Positions 43,578 to 53,275 are shown, counted from the first letter of the stretch. The stretch: DNA of 64,000 nt from Pirellula sp. (GCA_013822725.1 PNKX01000002.1:129001-193000), one strand, 5' to 3'. The notes: generated by a model from the sequence alone, not told the origin. Numbers and translations are program-made.

Positions 43578-45476
43578 GTGCGCCTTCAACTCCTCGACAT
43601 CTCCATTCTCCTTGTCTACTTCGTCGCCACGATCCTGATCGGACTCTGGGTCTCGCGCCGCGGCAGCAAGGATCTCGACTCCTACTTCCTCGGCGGCAAG
43701 TCGCTTCCTTGGTACGTCCTCGGCGTTTCCGACGCGTCGGGAATGTTCGACATCAGCGGCACGATGGTGATGGTTTTCTGGCTCTTCGTCTACGGGCTGA
43801 AGAGCATCTGGCTTCCCTTCGTCTGGCCGGTCTTCAACCAGATATTCTTGATGATGTTCCTCAGCGCCTGGTTGCGGCGCTCGAACGTCCTCACCGGCGC
43901 CGAGTGGATCCAGTTCCGCTTCGGCCGCGGCACGGGGGCCAATCTCGCGCATCTCAGCGTTGTGCTGTTCGCCGTGCTGAACGTCATCGGCATGCTCGCC
44001 TACGCGTTCAAGGGGATCGGCAAGTTCGCTGAACGGATGCTCCCCTGGAATCTGCAGACAATGCTCGCCGAGGCGGCGCCGTCGCTCTTCTCCACCGATT
44101 CGGCGGCCCTACTCAACAACGAAAACCTCTACGCGCTGATCATCCTGCTCCTCACCTCTCTCTACGCCATCAAGGGCGGCATGGTCAGCGTCGTCATCAC
44201 CGAAGTGATGCAGTTCTTCGTGCTGACCATCACCTCTGTCATCATCGGCATCACGGCGATGTACAAAGTCTCGCCCGAAATGATCCGACAGGCGGTTCCC
44301 GAAGGGTGGTACAGCCCCTTCTTCGGCCGCACGTTGGGGCTTGATTGGAGCAGCCTCCTCGAACAAGCCAACGTCGTCATCCGCGAGGATGGCAACGAGC
44401 TCTTCGCCATCGCCTTCGGCCTGATGTTCTTCAAGGGCGTCCTCGCCAGCCTCGCCGGTCCGGCGCCCAACTACGACATGCAGCGGATTCTCGCCACCCG
44501 CACCCCCCGCGAAGCCTGCCTCATGAACGGCATGGTCAACCTGGTCCTCTACTTCCCCCGCTACATGATGATCACCGGCATCACCGTGCTGGCAATCGCC
44601 TTCTCGATGGAAGAGATGCGCACCCTCAAGGCCGACCAGTTTGAGGAACTGCTCCCCATCGTCCTCTCCCGCCATATCCCTACGGGCGTCGTCGGACTGC
44701 TGCTCGCCGGCCTGATGGCGGCTTTCATGTCGAACTTCGCCGCCACGCTCAACGCGGCGCCGGCGTACATCGTCAACGACGTCTACAAGCGGTTTATGAA
44801 CCCCGACTGCACGCCGCGTCGCGCCGTCGCGCTCAGCCGGCTTGCCTCGATGGTGGTCCTCGCCGTCGGCATCGCCTTCGGCATGCTCACCACCCGCATT
44901 ACCGGCGTGATGATGTGGATCGTCGGCGCCCTCTACACCGGCTACGTCATGGCCAACGTGCTGAAATGGTACTGGTGGCGGTTCAACGGTTACGGCTACT
45001 TCTGGGGGATGGTGAGCGGCATTGGCGCCGCCATGATCGCCTCCGAGGTTGCCGCCAACGCCAGCGTCAAAGCCTGGTTCATCGAGCACATCGGCAACAT
45101 GAATTCCCTCTACCTCATCCCGCCGATCCTCGTCGCCTCCGCCGTCGGCTGCCTCGCCGGCACTCTCCTCACCCCCCCGGAAGACGAAGCGACGCTCCTC
45201 AATTTCTACGCGAAAACCCGCCCGTGGGGCGCCTGGGGACCGATCCGCGACAAAGCGGTCGCCACGATTCCCGGCTTCCAGCCCAACCACGACTTCCGCC
45301 TGAACATGTTCAACGTCGCCATCGGCATCGTCTGGCAACTCTGCTTGACGACGCTGCCGATCTACGTCGTCCTGCAACAATGGAACTGGGCGGCTCCGGT
45401 AGCCGCGACCCTTGTGGCGACCAGCATCGTATTGAAGTTGACCTGGTTCGACCGGCTGGAGATCAACGAGGCCTGA
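43578..45476 (+). CDS. Sodium:solute symporter family transporter
   Basis: 632 residues starting at GTG 43578. It has the many hydrophobic helices and family blocks of the SSS (SGLT) family: DISILLVYFVATILIGLWVS, the LGGKSLPWYVLGVSDASGMF motif, NVLTGAEWIQFRFGRG, PAPNYDMQRILATRT and GLLLAGLMAAFMSNFAATLN, the Na+-site helix. It imports a small solute with sodium. Its place directly after the GH130 gene suggests uptake of mannose or manno-oligosaccharides, although SSS transporters usually carry monosaccharides. A C-terminal hydrophilic extension (about 530-580) is followed by a final pair of helices. Confidence 0.93.
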   Translation: MRLQLLDISILLVYFVATILIGLWVSRRGSKDLDSYFLGGKSLPWYVLGVSDASGMFDISGTMVMVFWLFVYGLKSIWLPFVWPVFNQIFLMMFLSAWLRRSNVLTGAEWIQFRFGRGTGANLAHLSVVLFAVLNVIGMLAYAFKGIGKFAERMLPWNLQTMLAEAAPSLFSTDSAALLNNENLYALIILLLTSLYAIKGGMVSVVITEVMQFFVLTITSVIIGITAMYKVSPEMIRQAVPEGWYSPFFGRTLGLDWSSLLEQANVVIREDGNELFAIAFGLMFFKGVLASLAGPAPNYDMQRILATRTPREACLMNGMVNLVLYFPRYMMITGITVLAIAFSMEEMRTLKADQFEELLPIVLSRHIPTGVVGLLLAGLMAAFMSNFAATLNAAPAYIVNDVYKRFMNPDCTPRRAVALSRLASMVVLAVGIAFGMLTTRITGVMMWIVGALYTGYVMANVLKWYWWRFNGYGYFWGMVSGIGAAMIASEVAANASVKAWFIEHIGNMNSLYLIPPILVASAVGCLAGTLLTPPEDEATLLNFYAKTRPWGAWGPIRDKAVATIPGFQPNHDFRLNMFNVAIGIVWQLCLTTLPIYVVLQQWNWAAPVAATLVATSIVLKLTWFDRLEINEA

Positions 45477-45979
45477 ACGCGAGCCCGGGCGTCCTCGTTT
45501 GCCCTCGACTGGCGGCGAATCGCGATCGTCGCGAAGGGCGAAAACCGCGCCGCTCGGAGGTTCCAGTAAATCACATTAGGAAGCACTAGTTTCCCGTGCT
45601 CGACAGTGTCCAGCCGTGGATTACCGAAACTTTCCGTCGCTCGCCACAAGCCCCTCCGGACGCAAATCGTATTTTGCGTCAAAGACTGCGCAAAGCACCG
45701 GGAAAGGTCCGTCGCTTATTTTTCTCGGGGAAATTATAAATGGTGTAGAAGCCGTTGACGGAATGAGTCAATTGACGCCCACCGAGCAACAGGCAGACGG
45801 CAGCCGCTCGTGAATCGAGTTTCGGGCATGAAGCTCGAATCAATGAGGCGATCAACTGACCGCTCGCAGTCTTCGACTTTTCTTCATGTTTTATTCATCA
45901 CGCCGTCGCCAGCTGGAACTCTACTAGCGAGTCGTGCGTCCATTTTTTAAATGAGTTGCGATTTAAGGGCTGAACATCG
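45477..45979. other. Intergenic region with lower GC, promoter side of DUF1559 gene
   Basis: About 500 bp between the symporter and the first DUF1559 gene. It contains the palindrome GTCAATTGAC (45767-45776) and GACGCAAA...TTTTGCGTC (about 45659-45682). AT content rises toward the gene. A 65-codon open frame at 45616 has no recognisable features. It probably holds the promoter of the DUF1559 gene. Confidence 0.5.
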
Positions 45980-47080
45980 ATGGCCAAGCGAATTCAATCG
46001 TGCGTCACTGCCGATCAGACGTCACGCTCCCAGTCAGCGCGTCGGGGCGCCTTCACCTTGGTGGAGTTGTTAGTTGTGATCGCTATCATCGGCGTGCTGG
46101 TCGCCCTGCTGCTGCCGGCCGTGCAAGCCGCGCGCGAGGCGGCCCGCCGTTCGCAATGCGTCAACAACCTCAAACAAATAGGACTGGCGGCGCAGAACTA
46201 TCACGCCACTAACAATAAATTCCCTTTGGGCGTCGTGATGCAGGAAGGATCTATGTGGTCGCTCTACCTGGCGCCCTACATGGAGCAGCAATCGATTCGC
46301 AATCTGGTGACGCTCAATAAATTCACGATTCGAAATGGGGAATTCAAGCAGGATAACGACAACTGCAATTGGGCCTACCCCTCCCCCTACACCACCGAGC
46401 AAATTCAAGCCCTCCCGAACTTCGCCGATTACAAGAATCTGATCGCTTGCGAAACGCCAGTTTCAGTCTATCAATGTCCCTCCGCAGGTTACCGCGGAGG
46501 GCAGTTCGATAAGTCGGCGGACTGGGTGGTGATGAAGCGTCAACCCTGTTCGTATGTTGGCAACGCTTCTGGCATCGCTACCGACCAGAATGGAACGACT
46601 GAGCCGTTGCTCAACAGGCATGTCAAGATGCGAGCGCTCGACGGCGTTCTCTTTACGTACAGCGAGATCGGAATGAAGCATGTTATTGACGGCACTTCGA
46701 ATACGATGTTCGTAGGCGAAGCGTTCCATGACTTCGAAGCCGTGGAGCAAAGTGGGGGAAGGCCCGAGTCCGGTCTCGGCAATCGCCAGGATCATTGGTA
46801 CTTCGGCAGTGATGACATCGATACTGGCGATGGCTCCGATCCGTCGGAAGGACTCGGATCGACTGGCGTTCCCATCAACTTGCAGAACCTCGGTCCCAAT
46901 CAGTGCGCAATCGCAGGATCTCCCGAATGTCGGAAACTACAGCTTTCCTTTGGCAGCGTTCACCCTGGCGGCATGAATGCCGTCAATTGCGATGGATCAG
47001 TCGCCTATATCACCGAAGATATCGACGCCGTTCCGTGGAGCGCCCTCGGTACTCGTGACTCGCAAGTCACGATCAAGTAA
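45980..47080 (+). CDS. DUF1559 pilin-like protein (module 1)
   Basis: 366 residues. A prepilin-type segment [20 protein letters not shown] begins at residue 25, preceded by RRGA, so a prepilin peptidase would cleave before Phe; Ala replaces the usual Gly at -1. The helix runs on as [20 protein letters not shown]. The C-terminal DUF1559 hallmark is [18 protein letters not shown], with FGSVHPGG before it. These proteins are massively expanded in planctomycetes and are thought to be pseudopilins of type II/IV-like systems. It is followed by a small lipoprotein gene and a mannanase gene, an order repeated at 53276-56625. Confidence 0.93.
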   Translation: MAKRIQSCVTADQTSRSQSARRGAFTLVELLVVIAIIGVLVALLLPAVQAAREAARRSQCVNNLKQIGLAAQNYHATNNKFPLGVVMQEGSMWSLYLAPYMEQQSIRNLVTLNKFTIRNGEFKQDNDNCNWAYPSPYTTEQIQALPNFADYKNLIACETPVSVYQCPSAGYRGGQFDKSADWVVMKRQPCSYVGNASGIATDQNGTTEPLLNRHVKMRALDGVLFTYSEIGMKHVIDGTSNTMFVGEAFHDFEAVEQSGGRPESGLGNRQDHWYFGSDDIDTGDGSDPSEGLGSTGVPINLQNLGPNQCAIAGSPECRKLQLSFGSVHPGGMNAVNCDGSVAYITEDIDAVPWSALGTRDSQVTIK

Positions 47081-47129
47081 AGTCGACGTCGGAATTTCAT
47101 GCGCCGGTTAGCTCCGAGGAACGCCCAGG

Positions 47130-47534
47130 ATGGTTGGTTTGTCTGTGTTGAAGTCGTTAGATTCCGCTCGATGGGCAATGACCTTTTCCTTGCTCGCCTT
47201 GATCCTCTCCGGGTGCGGCGAAACTGAAAAAGGCCCGCCGCCGGCGGCTCAGCTATTTCTGGAGGCCCAGCAAGCGATTGCCAAGGGAGACCCCACAGCC
47301 GCTCTGACGGCATTGCAGGCGTCGATCGATGCCGATCCAAATGAGTATTCCTACATGGAGCGCATCAAGATCAACGGCAAGCAAGGCAACGACGCCGCCG
47401 TCGAAGCGGACGTGCAGGAGATTCTCAAACTCAACTCGAAGAATCGCGATATCGATTGGATTCGCGCAGAAATGAAGAAGCCCGCCGCGGCGCGGTTCGA
47501 CGGCTCGACGACGCCGCCGAGCGCCAGGAAATAA
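47130..47534 (+). CDS. Small lipoprotein with TPR-like helices
   Basis: 134 residues. The signal ends in the lipobox LSGC (C29): FSLLALILSGCGETE. The mature part is helical and TPR-like: AAQLFLEAQQAIAKGDPTAA, LTALQASIDADPNEYSYMER, AAVEADVQEILKLNSKNRD. It would sit in a membrane facing the periplasm-like space. GAGG lies upstream of ATG 47130. It is the middle gene of module 1, 50 bp after DUF1559. The TPR likeness is from spacing only. Confidence 0.85.
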   Translation: MVGLSVLKSLDSARWAMTFSLLALILSGCGETEKGPPPAAQLFLEAQQAIAKGDPTAALTALQASIDADPNEYSYMERIKINGKQGNDAAVEADVQEILKLNSKNRDIDWIRAEMKKPAAARFDGSTTPPSARK

Positions 47535-47538
47535 TTTT

Positions 47539-47565
47539 AGCCCCCGGTTCTTCAAGCCGGGGGCC
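47539..47565 (+). terminator. Hairpin behind lipoprotein gene, related to the 6297 terminator
   Basis: CCCCCGG and CCGGGGG pair around TTCTTCAAG, 4 bp after the stop codon. The first 17 bases (AGCCCCCGGTTCTTCAA) are identical to those of the DUF1598 terminator. No T-run follows, so termination may be weak. The remaining roughly 320 bp to the ATTGTCAC boxes show nothing recognised. Confidence 0.6.
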
Positions 47566-47890
47566 ACGCGGTCACCACGCCGCCCCCGTCCCTTCCACGC
47601 GCAAGACGATCTCCTCGGCGAGCGACTCCCCCCGCCCCTCCTCTGCGTCTCCGCGCCTCTGCAAGAGATTTCCCCAGCGTCTCGCGGCCAAAAAAATCTC
47701 GCAACTAGGGTGCAGATTTCGGCCACCTGACTCGCTAGGATCGAACAGGTGCCGCGGTTCTCAAGCCGCCGCCGCACTCAGGCCCAAAGCGAGCCGGGGC
47801 GTCCCGCCCCCCGGCGCCTCCTCCCCGCGCACGAACCGGCCAAATCCCACCGAGTTTTGTCCAAGCTCACAGGGTGTTGTCCACGCAGTC

Positions 47891-47994
47891 GTGACAATTC
47901 AAATCACTACGTCCACGCGAGAAATACACCCAACCTTCATTCTCTAGCCCCCGTATTGTCACGTCTAATCGACTTCGCGTCGGTGACAATACGG
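47891..47994. promoter_or_regulatory. Three ATTGTCAC/GTGACAAT boxes upstream of GH5 gene
   Basis: GTGACAAT at 47891-47898; CCGTATTGTCAC at 47951-47962; GTGACAATACGG at 47983-47994. The last two are an exact 12-bp inverted pair around 20 bases, ending 39 bp before the mannanase ATG. The layout suggests a regulator binding site or an RNA hairpin in the leader. Confidence 0.55.
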
Positions 47995-48033
47995 CGCTCT
48001 TTGAAAAAACGAGATCACCGACGAGCCCTCTTC

Positions 48034-49938
48034 ATGCGACCTCAACTCATCAAGCTCGCGCTCCTCATTCTCACCATATTGCCGGCCGCGGCGGTCCACG
48101 CCGAACTCCACGGCTTTATCACCCCCCGCGGCGACCAACTTTACGACGGCGACAAACCATTTCGGTTTATCTCCTTTAATATTCCCAACCTGCAACTCGT
48201 CGAAGATAACTTCGCCCCCGGCGCCAACACGGCGTGGGCGTGGCCCAATGAGTTCGAGTTAAACGACGCCCTCTCCTCGATCCGGCAGATGGGGGGCACG
48301 GTCGCGCGGACGTACGTTCTTAGCGTCCGCCGCGCAGGCTCCGACATGGGCGACCACGTCTACGTCCGCGGCCCTGGCGACTTCAACGAGGAGGCGTTCC
48401 GCTCGCTCGATCTCGCTCTCGAGGCGGCGAACAAGCATGGCGTTCGGCTGATCGTCCCGCTCGTCGACAACTGGAAATGGCAGGGCGGCGTCGCCGAGTA
48501 CGCGGCTTTTCGCGACAAGCCGGCCGAGGCGTTTTGGACCGACGAACAAGTAATCGCCGACTTCGAGGCGACCGTGCGTCACGTTCTCAATCGGGTGAAC
48601 ACTCGCACTGGCGTCGCCTACCGCGACGACCCAGCGATCCTCGGTTGGGAAACCGGCAACGAACTCGACGCCCCCCCGGCGTGGACTACCCGGATCGCGA
48701 AGCTGATCAAGTCGCTCGATCCCAACCATTTGGTGATCGACGGCTACTCCCTCCACGGCGTCCGCGAGGAGTCGCTCGCCGACCCGAACATCGACGTAGT
48801 GACGACGCACCATTACCCCAACGTCGGGAAGGGAGAGTACGTCGCACCGATCCGCGAGGCGCGGGCCAAGAGTCGCGGGCGAAAACCGTACTTCGTCGGC
48901 GAGTTCGGTTTTATCCCGCCTGAGGAGATCGGCGCCGTCTACGACGAGGTGATCGAGAGCGGCGTCAGCGGGGCGCTTCTCTGGAGCTTGCGATTCCACC
49001 ACCGCGCCGGCGGCTTCTACTGGCACTCCGAACCGGCGGGGGAGGGCGTCTACAAAGCGTACCATTGGCCCGGCTTCGCCAGCGGCGACAAGTGCGGCGA
49101 GCGCGACGTCATGCGACTCACCCGCGAGAAGGCGTACCAGATCCGCGGCGAGGAGCCGCCGGCGCCGGAGGTTCCGGCAGCGCCGCGGCTGCTACCGATT
49201 GCAGACGCGGCGGCCATCAGCTGGCAGGGGAGTGCGGGCGCGTCGAGCTACCTCGTCGAGCGTTCGACTAACGCAGCGGGGCCGTGGATGGTCGTCGCCG
49301 ACGCCGTCGACGACACGGCGGTCCAATATCGGCCCCTCTTCAGCGACGCAACCGCGGAGCCGGGGCGAAGCTACTTCTACCGCGTGACGGCCCAGGACCC
49401 CGCGGGCAAGTCGGCGGCGTCGAACGTCGTCGGTCCCGTAGCCGTAACGCACCAGACGCTCGTCGACGAGTGCCGTGACCTCTCGCTCGTTGCGAAGACA
49501 GTCGGCAAAGTGGAGCCAACCACCGGCGACGACCGCCGCCGTCGTGAAGATCTCCACCGGCTCAGAATCCCAGCCGGCGGGGCGGTGATCTACCGAGTCG
49601 ACGCCCCCATTAATTCGTGGGAGGCGACATTCTTCATCGTGGATGGAGCCGTCAACGGGGCGAATCTCGTCGATGCGGCGATCTCCAAAGACGGGGCCGA
49701 ATTTCTGCCGCTGGCCGTCGACGCCAAGCTCCTAGACGGCAACGAAGTCGACAAGGACTACGGATACTTGCCTCGTCTGGCCCTTTCGGCCCGTGGCATC
49801 CCGCGCGAGGCCAGATTCGTGAAGCTCACCCCCCGACAGGGGGTGGAGCTTTCAAAAATCGCAGTTCGCACTGATGGCCCGAAAGCAGGCACGAATCATC
49901 CTGGTAAAACCCCCGTAAAAAAACGCGGGACCCAGTGA
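48034..49938 (+). CDS. Secreted GH5-type mannanase candidate with FN3-like domain
   Basis: 634 residues. Signal peptide MRPQLIKLALLILTILPAAA, cleaved near VHA. The catalytic (beta/alpha)8 domain spans about 25-370: GWETGNELDAP gives the acid/base E210 after N209, and KPYFVGEFGF the nucleophile E290; THHYPN and LLWSLRFH are family blocks. The NEL and GEFG patterns and the GDKPFRFISFNIPNL start resemble endo-beta-1,4-mannanases of GH5 subfamily 7. An FN3-like domain follows (about 380-475, RVTAQDPAGKSAASN), then a beta-rich C-terminal domain and a basic tail. No PEP-CTERM is present, so it is probably released. ATG 48034 is chosen for the signal peptide. Confidence 0.88.
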   Translation: MRPQLIKLALLILTILPAAAVHAELHGFITPRGDQLYDGDKPFRFISFNIPNLQLVEDNFAPGANTAWAWPNEFELNDALSSIRQMGGTVARTYVLSVRRAGSDMGDHVYVRGPGDFNEEAFRSLDLALEAANKHGVRLIVPLVDNWKWQGGVAEYAAFRDKPAEAFWTDEQVIADFEATVRHVLNRVNTRTGVAYRDDPAILGWETGNELDAPPAWTTRIAKLIKSLDPNHLVIDGYSLHGVREESLADPNIDVVTTHHYPNVGKGEYVAPIREARAKSRGRKPYFVGEFGFIPPEEIGAVYDEVIESGVSGALLWSLRFHHRAGGFYWHSEPAGEGVYKAYHWPGFASGDKCGERDVMRLTREKAYQIRGEEPPAPEVPAAPRLLPIADAAAISWQGSAGASSYLVERSTNAAGPWMVVADAVDDTAVQYRPLFSDATAEPGRSYFYRVTAQDPAGKSAASNVVGPVAVTHQTLVDECRDLSLVAKTVGKVEPTTGDDRRRREDLHRLRIPAGGAVIYRVDAPINSWEATFFIVDGAVNGANLVDAAISKDGAEFLPLAVDAKLLDGNEVDKDYGYLPRLALSARGIPREARFVKLTPRQGVELSKIAVRTDGPKAGTNHPGKTPVKKRGTQ

Positions 49939-49980
49939 AAAATGGTAGACAGACCGTGCCTCGCTGGTTATTATGCCGGT

Positions 49981-50030
49981 GTTCAACTATTTGAGCGTGT
50001 TTTGGCAAGAACCTGCTCAAGTATTTGAAC
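49981..50030. promoter_or_regulatory. Paired palindromic boxes matching the 42164 operator
   Basis: GTTCAACTATTTGAGC (49981-49996) and GCTCAAGTATTTGAAC (50015-50030) are 34 bp apart, about three helical turns, and are near reverse complements of each other. The first shares 13 of 16 bases with 42164-42179. They lie about 260 bp before the PEP-CTERM gene run. The rest of the 350-bp gap shows nothing recognised. Confidence 0.6.
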
Positions 50031-50292
50031 GACCCAGGCAAACTTATCCGTGCGGACCTTTCGAGCCACCTCAACGGCACCCTGTTCTAGGTTCCCGTTT
50101 GGCGGCTGACTCCGGCCAGGCAAATTTCATCAAGCGCATGGTGGTGCACACCGCGTCGCTGTTGAACAACGCTTGGCGGCTGAGCTTGCCCCTCAATTAA
50201 CACTGTTCGCCTCGTCGTCGAATTGCGACGTCGAGACTTTTCGCTCCGGCAACATCGCTCGTTCTTTTCAACTCTGAGGTGGGAGGAGTCTC

Positions 50293-51468
50293 ATGATGAA
50301 GTGCGGTAAGGCAACTTGGCTAGCGGCGACCGCGATCGCCGCGTTCGCTTGGGGAAACGTAGCGCAGGCACAGCTCCCCGGCGTCCTGTACACCTGGAAC
50401 GGCACCGGGAATATCCAGCAGTGGAAGCAGAACTTCGGGACGAACCTCGGCCTACTGGATAATCTCACAGCGGGGCAGCTGACGATTATCGAGACCGGGC
50501 CGGTCACCGGCGAAATGTCGATCAGCGACGACGCGAATCGGCGCCTGGAGAGCAGCACCGCCGGCGGCGGGCTTGATCTCACGGGACTTAGTTCTTTGGA
50601 GTTCGACCTCGGCCACAGCGGCGCGAATCCAGTCAACGTCCAGTTCTACGTGCAAGCTTCGACGGGCTTCAACTTCGTCGCCCTGGGCGCCGACGTCCCC
50701 GTGCTGCCTGGCACGAACACGTACTCGCTTCCGTTGGCCGGGTTGAGTTACGCCCAGCAGGCTTACATTCGCACGATCGGCTTCACCGTTCGCGCTCACG
50801 CGACCGATCCGCCGTTGGTGTGGGGATTGAAGGAAGTTCGCAGCGTCGGCACGCCGCTGACGATTCGCGACCTGGCGACCCATGACCTGGGGACGTCCGA
50901 CAGCGGCCGGCAAGGCGCCTTCGTCAATTTCGACAACGCTTCGGTGCTCGGCAATGACGGCGGCCAGAACCAGACGGGCCTGTCGCAGAACGTGTCGGGC
51001 AGCGGCTCGCTCCAGTGGACCGACAAGGGCGGGGGCGCCGGCGCCGCCATCGCTTGGGGCAACGGCACGGTGTTCAACGGCAACACGTTCAACGAACGGC
51101 TGACCAGCCTCAACGGCTATCAGACGGTCACTTATCGCATGTCGGCGGCCGACGTCGCCGGCGGCGGTCAGGGGGGCGCGATCGACGTACAAGCCTATTT
51201 CCAGACGGGATCGGGCTTTACCTATCAATCGCCGGGCACGTTGTCGCTGCCGATCGACGGCGCCTTCCACGATCTCACGTTCAACATCTCGGGAATGACC
51301 GACTTGCAGAATGTGCAGATTTCGGGGGTGAACCTCGGGGCGCACGCTTCCGACGCAATCATCAACGTCGACTTGATTCGTTACTCGGCCATTCCGGAGC
51401 CGACCGCGTTGGCGCTTGCCGGGCTCGGTTCGCTCGCCGGATTGGCGATTCGTAGACGTACTCGATAG
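50293..51468 (+). CDS. PEP-CTERM exported protein
   Basis: 391 residues. Signal peptide (ATWLAATAIAAFAWGNVAQA, cleaved near AQAQ), a beta-rich body with repeated strand patterns and no enzyme motif, and a C-terminal PEP-CTERM sorting signal: PEPTALALAGLGSLAGLAIR followed by RRTR. Exosortase would process it and fix it to the envelope. The body has jelly-roll-like features (SLEFDLGHSGANPVNVQFYV, TVTYRMSAADVA), compatible with carbohydrate binding, but this is inference. A good GGGAGG site precedes ATG 50293. A strong hairpin follows 22 bp after the stop. Confidence 0.87.
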   Translation: MMKCGKATWLAATAIAAFAWGNVAQAQLPGVLYTWNGTGNIQQWKQNFGTNLGLLDNLTAGQLTIIETGPVTGEMSISDDANRRLESSTAGGGLDLTGLSSLEFDLGHSGANPVNVQFYVQASTGFNFVALGADVPVLPGTNTYSLPLAGLSYAQQAYIRTIGFTVRAHATDPPLVWGLKEVRSVGTPLTIRDLATHDLGTSDSGRQGAFVNFDNASVLGNDGGQNQTGLSQNVSGSGSLQWTDKGGGAGAAIAWGNGTVFNGNTFNERLTSLNGYQTVTYRMSAADVAGGGQGGAIDVQAYFQTGSGFTYQSPGTLSLPIDGAFHDLTFNISGMTDLQNVQISGVNLGAHASDAIINVDLIRYSAIPEPTALALAGLGSLAGLAIRRRTR

Positions 51469-51490
51469 ACAGCTTTGAAGTTGTTCGTCG

Positions 51491-51524
51491 CGTCGGTCCG
51501 AGGAGTTAATTCCTCGGACCGACG
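51491..51524 (+). terminator. Strong hairpin behind PEP-CTERM gene
   Basis: CGTCGGTCCGAGGA and TCCTCGGACCGACG form a perfect 14-bp stem around GTTAAT. No U-run follows, so partial termination or mRNA end protection between 50293 and 51624 genes is likely. Confidence 0.75.
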
Positions 51525-51623
51525 ACGATGAATCTTGTCCAGCGTTCAAATGGGAATAGAGATCAGAACTCAGCCACGGCGGCGCCTGCGGGCACGACCG
51601 AATGCACTAGGAGAGATGGAGCT

Positions 51624-53150
51624 ATGAGTAGCATCTTTCGGAGTCGAATTGTCGCGAATTGCGCGACGGTCCTCATGACGCTCGGCGGCCTGATTGCCGG
51701 GACCGCCCATGCTCAAGGGCTGCTGTACTCCTTCGAAACTCCCGACAACGTCGACACGCCAGCGGTCAACGAAGGGTTAGAGGGTTGGGGCCTCACGGGG
51801 TTTGGCAATGCGATTGGCGTCACGACGTCGACCAGCGGAGCCAGCCAAGGGACGCACAGCATGTTGGTCGAAAAAGCGCCCGGCTTCAGCTGGGACGTCA
51901 ACACGTCGGTTTCGGCGGGAAATGCGGCAATCTACGACAAGTTTAACGCGGTCGCCGCCAATCCGGCCGGGTACACGCTCGATTTCGACGTGACGCTGAC
52001 GCCCGATAGCTTCTCGAGCGTCAGCACGCCTGGCAGCTTCTTCCTGCTGAACGTCGCCGCGAACAGCGATGCGCCAAACTTCCCTTCGGTCTTCAATGTC
52101 TCGCCGAACTTGCTGAACCAGGTCGGCAAGTTTCCCATCAGCGTTCCGATGACGAGTTTGCCGATCGCGCAAGACTCCAGTTACTACCAACTCAACATCG
52201 GGTCGAACAGCACCCACACGAACGGGCCGAACGGCGAAGGGATCAAGTACTACGTCGACAACATCCGTTTCACCGCACTGCCGAATTACGTGACGACGAA
52301 GCTTTTTTCCTGGGAGACGCCGGACAATCCGGAAACGGCGGCTAACGAGCAGTACGAAGGTTGGACGGAAGGATTCGGCGTGGGGCACGTCCACTCCATC
52401 AGCAATTTGGGCGCGACCGACGGGGCCTCGACGTTGCAGATCGACCGGACGAGCGTTTCTTCGGGGTTCAGCTGGGGAAGCCAATTTGCCGTCAACGGCG
52501 GCGCCGCGAACCCGGCTGGTCAGGCGATCATCGACCAGTTGGTGGCCGGCATCAACGGCGCCACGTCGATCGCATTTGACGTTCGCTTTGACGATTCGTT
52601 CCCCAACTCGCCGACCTTCACGAAGTTCGGGCTCCACATCACCGATCACCGTTCGGACAACAGCTACAGTTTCTTTGGCGGCGAAGGCCCGAGCTTCAAC
52701 GGCGTCCAGACGATTGGCGACATGGTGACGGTCACGATCCCGCTGACCAGCCTCGTCGACGGCACGCGCGGGTCGCTGCCCAGCGCCGGTCTGACTGTTG
52801 GCACCGACTTCTTGCGAATCGGGCTGTCGACGAACACCAGCGGCGGCGGCATTTACCAGATCGACAACTTTCGGCTCTTGTCGGTGGCGCCGACGCTCGC
52901 AGCCGACTTCAACGACGACACGAAGGTTGACGCTGCCGACCTGCTCATTTGGAAGAACGGCTTTGGGACGGGCGCGAACGGCGATGCGGACGGCGACGGC
53001 GATTCGGACGGCGCCGACTACTTGGTCTGGCAACGTGAGTTTGGCAGCGGCGTGACGGCGAACGCAGCGGTTGGCGCCGTCCCGGAGCCGACGTCGTTGC
53101 TGTTAGCCTCAGGGCTGTTGTTGGCGGCAGCGGCCTGTCGCAGACGCTAG
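51624..53150 (+). CDS. PEP-CTERM protein with dockerin-like repeats
   Basis: 508 residues. Signal peptide cleaved near AHAQG. The body holds two copies of one beta-sandwich unit, each opened by a similar phrase: LLYSFETPDNVDTPAVNEGL and KLFSWETPDNPETAANEQYE, about 235 residues apart. A dockerin-like calcium-binding segment follows (DFNDDTKVDAADLLIWKNGF and GDADGDGDSDGADYLVWQRE), then PEPTSLLLASGLLLAAAACR. The duplicated unit may bind polysaccharide; this is inference. ATG 51624 has GGAG upstream. It lies in the same-direction run that ends with the GH26 gene. Confidence 0.88.
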   Translation: MSSIFRSRIVANCATVLMTLGGLIAGTAHAQGLLYSFETPDNVDTPAVNEGLEGWGLTGFGNAIGVTTSTSGASQGTHSMLVEKAPGFSWDVNTSVSAGNAAIYDKFNAVAANPAGYTLDFDVTLTPDSFSSVSTPGSFFLLNVAANSDAPNFPSVFNVSPNLLNQVGKFPISVPMTSLPIAQDSSYYQLNIGSNSTHTNGPNGEGIKYYVDNIRFTALPNYVTTKLFSWETPDNPETAANEQYEGWTEGFGVGHVHSISNLGATDGASTLQIDRTSVSSGFSWGSQFAVNGGAANPAGQAIIDQLVAGINGATSIAFDVRFDDSFPNSPTFTKFGLHITDHRSDNSYSFFGGEGPSFNGVQTIGDMVTVTIPLTSLVDGTRGSLPSAGLTVGTDFLRIGLSTNTSGGGIYQIDNFRLLSVAPTLAADFNDDTKVDAADLLIWKNGFGTGANGDADGDGDSDGADYLVWQREFGSGVTANAAVGAVPEPTSLLLASGLLLAAAACRRR

Positions 53151-53275
53151 GAGCGGCTGGCGGGTTGATTTATCGCCTTTCAACGTTGCGTGAAATGCGT
53201 CGCCCAGAGAGAGGGCCCATCGGGCGACCGACGCGTAGGAACAGCAGAATGGGTATCCGTGCCACGGAGGAATAC

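Noticed and set aside
44109-45380. 423-codon His/Asp-rich frame antisense to the symporter
   Set aside because: The odd composition arises from reading transmembrane codons backwards; no evidence of expression.
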